NCBI GenBank assembly: GCA_029881015.1
Contig: JAOUNK010000104.1
Span: forward strand, 1-9,723
Direction of reading: 5' to 3'
Length of the DNA stretch: 9,723 nucleotides
Source of the DNA: Gammaproteobacteria bacterium
Lineage (GTDB): Bacteria > Pseudomonadota > Gammaproteobacteria > Steroidobacterales > Woeseiaceae
In this document: positions 6,995 to 9,723 of the stretch, piece by piece
Numbering within the stretch: position 1 is the stretch's first letter
How the letters are laid out: every line of letters begins with the position of its first letter
Position numbers and translations under genes: made by a program
Notes under the pieces: generated by a model
Told to the model about the DNA's origin: nothing
Databases searched by the model: none
Seen by the model: only the letters and a program-made list of their open reading frames with translations

Positions 6995-7711
6995 ATGGCA
7001 CCTAAACTCGAAATCGGCCCCAACCACGATCCGGCAGCACTGGGCGGGATACTGCAGGAGAAAGGCTGGTTACAGGTCCCTGACTTCTTCACGCCGGAAA
7101 CGGCCGAATACCTGCACAAGATACACGTGGAGAACCAGGACTGGTCGCTCGCATACAACGACGGCGACAACTACTACGAAAGCCCGATTCGGGAGATCCA
7201 GGCCGCTTCGCCACAGCACCGTCAACAGTTGATGAACGGCATCTACGCCAGGGCCCGCACCCAGTTCCAGTACGTGTTCTACCAGTACTACATCAGCCAG
7301 GCGATCGAGCTGGGGGAACAACCCGGGCATCCCATGCACCAGTACCATGAGTTCATCAACAGCGATGAAGTTCTCGACTTCATGCGAACCCTGAGCGGCG
7401 AATCTGCCGTTCGCAAGGCTGACAGCTATGCCTCGAACTACTCACCCGGACACTTCCTGACAACCCATGATGACCGGCATGCAAGCCACGACCGCGTGGC
7501 TGCCTTTGTCTTCGGCATGACCAAAACCTGGGACAAGAACTGGGGCGGTCACCTGGCGTTCTTCGACGATGACGGCAATATCACCGACGCCCTTATGCCC
7601 AGCTTCAATACACTGAATATTTTCCTGATACCGCAAATGCACTCCGTGCAGCTTGTGTCTCCGTTCGCCGGAGCGAATCGCATCAGTTACCTGGGTTGGC
7701 TCCACCGCTAG
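6995..7711 (+). CDS. 2-oxoglutarate/Fe(II)-dependent oxygenase, prolyl-4-hydroxylase-like
   Basis: This 238-residue cytoplasmic protein has the double-stranded beta-helix signature of Fe(II)/2-oxoglutarate oxygenases. The proximal HxD is H158 and D160 in the stretch SNYSPGHFLTTHDDRH, the distal His is H216 (IPQMHSVQLV), and the 2-oxoglutarate-binding Arg is R229 (ANRISYLGW). WGGHLAFFDDDG (183-194) is the usual core strand and turn. YxPGHFLTxHDD is the pattern seen in prolyl 4-hydroxylase/Tpa1-type enzymes, which hydroxylate protein side chains, often on translation factors or ribosomal proteins. The substrate here is unknown. The N-terminal GWLQVPDFFTPETAEYL is also typical. It is divergent from the catabolic block and 109 nt upstream of the outer-membrane protein. 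The SD is weak (CAGG at about 6979-6982), so the start is the least certain part. Confidence 0.88.
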   Translation: MAPKLEIGPNHDPAALGGILQEKGWLQVPDFFTPETAEYLHKIHVENQDWSLAYNDGDNYYESPIREIQAASPQHRQQLMNGIYARARTQFQYVFYQYYISQAIELGEQPGHPMHQYHEFINSDEVLDFMRTLSGESAVRKADSYASNYSPGHFLTTHDDRHASHDRVAAFVFGMTKTWDKNWGGHLAFFDDDGNITDALMPSFNTLNIFLIPQMHSVQLVSPFAGANRISYLGWLHR

Positions 7712-7808
7712 TTTATCCGCCTGGGCTATACCCGCAGCCATCATCTTCCATGACGTCCCACTGGTCGCGGCATGGCGAGGGCCGTATCATTGTTCCTCAC
7801 TAACGCTC

Positions 7809-7813
7809 AGGAG
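7809..7813 (+). promoter_or_regulatory. Ribosome binding site setting a GTG start for the beta-barrel protein
   Basis: AGGAG lies 7 nt before GTG at 7821. The next codons encode a classical signal peptide. This supports the GTG start over an ATG at 7653 that lies inside the oxygenase gene. Confidence 0.75.
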
Positions 7814-7820
7814 TGATCGC

Positions 7821-9032
7821 GTGCGCTTCGCCAAGTCATCGGTATCTTTAGTCCTGCTGCTTGGCGCGAATGCAGCCGCGCAGGTGCCGGGTACCAACTG
7901 GGCGTACACGGATCCGTACCGTGACCAGATGCTGTACTTACACGCGCTGGTCAACTACTCCTACGATGCGCAGTGGCAAATCGGCTGGGAACGTCAACAG
8001 CTTGCCGGCAATGCTTTGCGCATCAATACCGGCAGCGTCACCTCGACAGAGCTGCTGACGGACACGGACCTCAACATCAACGAGGCATTGAACGACCGGT
8101 GGCGCTTCCATGGAAGCTTCCGGCGCACCGGCCTCCGGCAGTGGTCGGACCAGGAAGAGCGGCTGCTGCTGGGCCTCGAACGCTCGATTCCTGGCAATTC
8201 CGCCGTCTACATGGCCGTAAACCCCGAGTTCAGTAAAGAGTTCATCGATGTCGCTGCCGGGTACACGCTCTACCGCGACGATCGTGAACAATACGTGCGC
8301 GTCGGCGTTTTGCTCGAAGACATCAACTACGAAACCAAGAACGAGCGCGGTGGCGAGTCCGAAGAGAGCCCGGTTGCGCTGCAGTGGCTGGTGCGGCTTG
8401 CACTGGTGCACGACTGGTATCTATACAGCGAGGGGGAAGTAGGTACTGGTTTTGAGCGGGTGTTCACCGACGCAACCCTGTCCCCTGACCTTGCACGCCA
8501 TGATCGTCAAACGAACACGGCCCAACTGCGCGTATCGCGATCGGCCGAGGACGGCACCGTCTGGTCTGCCTGGCTGGACTGGTACGACTTTAACGAAGTC
8601 ATGGAATTCAGGCAGGCAAGTTTCAATTACGAGTACAACAACACGCAGCTTGTTATCGCCGCGGAACACATTCGCGTAATGCGCGACCGTCACCAAGTGC
8701 GCCTGCTTGTCCGTCATGTGCAGCAAGAAGCCAGCTCGCGAGGCTTCAATGAACATGACTACGATCGAACGGACATACTCGGCGGTGCATTCTATGAGTA
8801 TCTTTGGCCTAATAGCGGTGCGATATTCGGCTACGCGTTCGGCCAGCCAGATATTGCGTTCCGGGCACCCGACCCGGTCGAGAGCTACAACCTGGACGAC
8901 TACCGGGACAAGCTCATTGCCGGGTGGCGCTACGACTTCTCGGATCGCGCACAAATACACCTGTCCGTCAGTCACGAAGTCAGCGCACACGGATTTGGCG
9001 GAGGTGCCGTGCGGTTCCAGATGTTCTTCTGA
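7821..9032 (+). CDS. Probable outer-membrane beta-barrel protein of unknown function
   Basis: This gene encodes 403 residues from GTG 7821. Residues 1-20 form a signal peptide (basic start, SVSLVLLLGANAAA), with likely cleavage before Gln21. The mature part is rich in short amphipathic strands with alternating aromatic and hydrophobic residues (for example HALVNYSYDAQWQIGW, YLYSEGEVGTGF, ASFNYEYNNTQLVIA, KLIAGWRYDF and IHLSVSHEVSA), separated by polar, Asp-rich turns. It ends in VRFQMFF, whose C-terminal Phe is the usual BAM recognition signal. I recognise no named porin or receptor family, and no plug domain or TonB box is visible. Roughly 14-16 strands seem possible by eye. A frame-compatible ATG at 7653 would add 56 residues overlapping the oxygenase and bury the signal peptide, so it was not used. 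It may share a transcript with the oxygenase or have its own promoter in 7712-7808, where TATCAT (7785-7790) is a weak -10 candidate. Confidence 0.8.
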   Translation: MRFAKSSVSLVLLLGANAAAQVPGTNWAYTDPYRDQMLYLHALVNYSYDAQWQIGWERQQLAGNALRINTGSVTSTELLTDTDLNINEALNDRWRFHGSFRRTGLRQWSDQEERLLLGLERSIPGNSAVYMAVNPEFSKEFIDVAAGYTLYRDDREQYVRVGVLLEDINYETKNERGGESEESPVALQWLVRLALVHDWYLYSEGEVGTGFERVFTDATLSPDLARHDRQTNTAQLRVSRSAEDGTVWSAWLDWYDFNEVMEFRQASFNYEYNNTQLVIAAEHIRVMRDRHQVRLLVRHVQQEASSRGFNEHDYDRTDILGGAFYEYLWPNSGAIFGYAFGQPDIAFRAPDPVESYNLDDYRDKLIAGWRYDFSDRAQIHLSVSHEVSAHGFGGGAVRFQMFF

Positions 9033-9210
9033 TCGACAGGAGCCAGTTTCGCTGCGCTACGACCCAGCGCGCGGGTCCAGTAAAACCCTTCCACTGCAAC
9101 GCCTAGACGAAAAACTGACCAAGCTACCCTGTAGCGCCAGCAACCAGGACTTTTTTCATGCCAAGACACCAAACACGGGTCCATACCCGCGTGATTGATT
9201 ATTCTCGGCT
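9033..9210. other. Intergenic region after the beta-barrel gene
   Basis: No gene is supported here. A short GACCC/GGGTC hairpin (about 9060-9076, loop AGCGCGC) and an imperfect hairpin CACGGGT/ACCCGCGTG (about 9174-9193) followed by TGATTATT are weak candidates for terminators of the converging transcripts. Confidence 0.3.
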
Positions 9211-9396
9211 TCAGGGGCGCTGCGTCAATTCCGGGATGTACTTGACGGCGCGCTTATCGTCCTTGTCATCCTTGCCCTGCTCGAAGGCCAGCTCACGCAA
9301 GGGACGTCCAATGATTGCCCGACGAATGGCGTCTGCCTGGCTTTCGCCCACCCATGGGTGCATGTCCGAATCGGGAATGACGATACGACGCTTCAT
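9211..9396 (-). CDS. Possible small hypothetical protein (61 aa)
   Basis: This is a soluble, highly charged 61-residue protein starting MKRRIVIPDSDMHPWVGE, with a central helix-like part (SQADAIRRAIIGRPLRELAFEQ) and the acidic/basic run GKDDKDDKR. It has no signal peptide or membrane segment and no family I recognise. Support for coding is the GC bias at third codon positions, like the large genes (16 of 20 in the codons for residues 33-52), and a protein-like composition. Against it, no SD precedes the ATG; instead eight T residues lie directly upstream, and the ATG sits in the loop of an inverted repeat (9382-9411). It is convergent with the beta-barrel gene. Confidence 0.42.
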   Translation of the reverse strand: MKRRIVIPDSDMHPWVGESQADAIRRAIIGRPLRELAFEQGKDDKDDKRAVKYIPELTQRP

Positions 9397-9411
9397 AAAA
9401 AAAAGCGTATC
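9382..9411 (-). repeat. Inverted repeat enclosing the small-ORF start codon
   Basis: On the minus strand GATACGCTT is followed by a T-rich loop containing the ATG (9396-9394), then AAGCG, a 3-nt bulge (tcg) and TATC. The arms GATA and CGCTT pair with TATC and AAGCG. The structure could sequester the start codon in mRNA. Pairing is visible; any regulatory role is inferred. Confidence 0.4.
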
Positions 9412-9588
9412 AGCGATGTTTACGAGACGATACGAAACACGTCACGGTTCGGAAAGTGGCGTAAGGGGGCAGGATGGATTCGAATCGCCTTAGGGCGATC
9501 CTCACCCCTGCGGGGCCTCCGGCAAGCGGGCGTCCAAAACGCCGGCGCGTTTTGTTGAACAAGTTTCCCTCCTGATCCCTCCCCGGCA
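9397..9588. other. Hairpin-rich non-coding stretch
   Basis: No convincing gene is seen here. Several inverted repeats follow each other. GGGG-c-AGGAT (9466-9475) can pair with ATCCT-ca-CCCC (9498-9508), enclosing ATCGCC-TTAG-GGCGAT (9484-9499). CCCC-TGC-GGGG lies at 9505-9515, and CAAAACGC-CGGC-GCGTTTTG at 9535-9554. A 10-bp palindrome GATTCGAATC (9477-9486) resembles a tRNA T-loop, but no tRNA can be folded around it. It may be an untranslated or terminator region, a small RNA or a REP-like element. Confidence 0.4.
9535..9554. repeat. Perfect 8-bp inverted repeat
   Basis: CAAAACGC and GCGTTTTG flank a 4-nt loop CGGC. The A/T-ending arms give it a terminator-like look on both strands, but no long T-run follows on either strand. 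Confidence 0.45.
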
Positions 9589-9632
9589 AAAACGAAAAAA
9601 GGGCCCCGTAAAGGGGCTCTTCTTTTCGTTTT
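9589..9632 (-). terminator. Strong bidirectional rho-independent terminator
   Basis: A stem of about 19 bp with one bulged C (9622) is formed by 9589-9607 and 9613-9632: the A-rich outer part AACGAAAA/TTTTCGTT, then GGGCCCC/GGGGCTC, with loop GTAAA (9608-9612). On the minus strand the GC core is followed by TTTTTTCGTTTTT; on the plus strand by TTCTTTTCGTTTT. The minus-strand tail is the better one, so it probably ends a transcript coming from right of the window while also insulating the plus direction. Confidence 0.8.
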
Positions 9633-9652
9633 GGTAGCGGGGGTTCGCTGCC
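9632..9652 (-). other. tRNA 3'-end-like sequence and hairpin next to the terminator
   Basis: Read on the minus strand, CCCCCGCTACCA (9643-9632) looks like the acceptor and CCA end of an initiator-type tRNA and runs directly into the terminator, as tRNA genes often do. No T-arm or other tRNA part is recognisable upstream. The same bases form a 7-bp hairpin, GGTAGCG (9633-9639) with CGCTGCC (9646-9652). It may be a decayed tRNA end, an attachment-site core or chance. Confidence 0.25.
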
Positions 9653-9723
9653 AACGCTATCTGGTGTTTGTTACGGCACTGGATGTCGCAACCGGTTTGG
9701 AACTCCCCTATCGGACCATATAG

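Noticed and set aside
7653..7820. Upstream extension of the beta-barrel protein from ATG 7653
   Set aside because: It overlaps the oxygenase C-terminus and places 56 residues before a clear signal peptide; AGGAG plus GTG at 7821 is the better start.
9460..9515. tRNA gene on the minus strand suggested by GATTCGAATCC
   Set aside because: The flanking bases do not give a 5-bp T-stem, a 7-bp acceptor or an anticodon arm; other hairpins use the same bases.
9505..9723. Open minus-strand frame entering from the right edge
   Set aside because: It runs through the long terminator and the hairpin cluster and has no protein-like features, so it is probably chance.

Overview
The window looks like a chromosomal segment from a Gram-negative, GC-rich bacterium, most likely a gammaproteobacterium. 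The evidence is two lipoproteins with lipobox signal peptides, an outer-membrane beta-barrel protein ending in Phe-Phe, purine-rich Shine-Dalgarno sites and strongly GC-biased third codon positions. The species cannot be named from the sequence. I see no phage, transposase, CRISPR array or rRNA.

Positions 1-6920 are one tight minus-strand gene block, read from right to left. It holds a polytopic membrane protein of unknown function (6920-5832), a lipoprotein N-acyl-D-amino-acid deacylase (5818-4205), a DAACS-type dicarboxylate/amino-acid symporter (4217-3006), a GhrA-like D-2-hydroxyacid dehydrogenase (3006-2071), and a large lipoprotein that fuses an M19 membrane dipeptidase to an amidase-signature domain (2046 to beyond position 1). 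Gaps and overlaps are 13 nt, a 13-nt overlap, a 1-nt TAGTG overlap and 24 nt, so co-transcription and translational coupling are likely. The simplest reading is scavenging of modified or D-configured peptides and N-acyl amino acids. Hydrolysis would occur at the outer membrane or in the periplasm, a product would be imported by the symporter, and a 2-oxo/2-hydroxy acid would be handled in the cytoplasm. The substrate is inferred, and no amino-acid oxidase, transaminase or racemase is visible.

The most unusual object is the dipeptidase-amidase fusion. A complete M19 domain and an amidase domain with an intact Lys-Ser-Ser triad are read through in one frame with almost no linker. A near-perfect Shine-Dalgarno plus ATG sits exactly at the junction, as if two genes had fused by loss of a stop, or as if the amidase were also made separately. 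The symporter is also notable: it lacks residues that form the sodium sites in characterised relatives.

A 74-bp divergent gap (6921-6994) separates this block from two plus-strand genes: a 2-oxoglutarate/Fe(II) oxygenase (6995-7711) and a probable outer-membrane beta-barrel protein starting at a GTG at 7821 and ending at 9032.

From 9033 to 9723 coding is sparse. There is one possible small minus-strand gene (9396-9211), a hairpin-rich stretch (about 9466-9554), a long bidirectional terminator (9589-9632) and, directly beside it, a short sequence resembling a tRNA 3' end.
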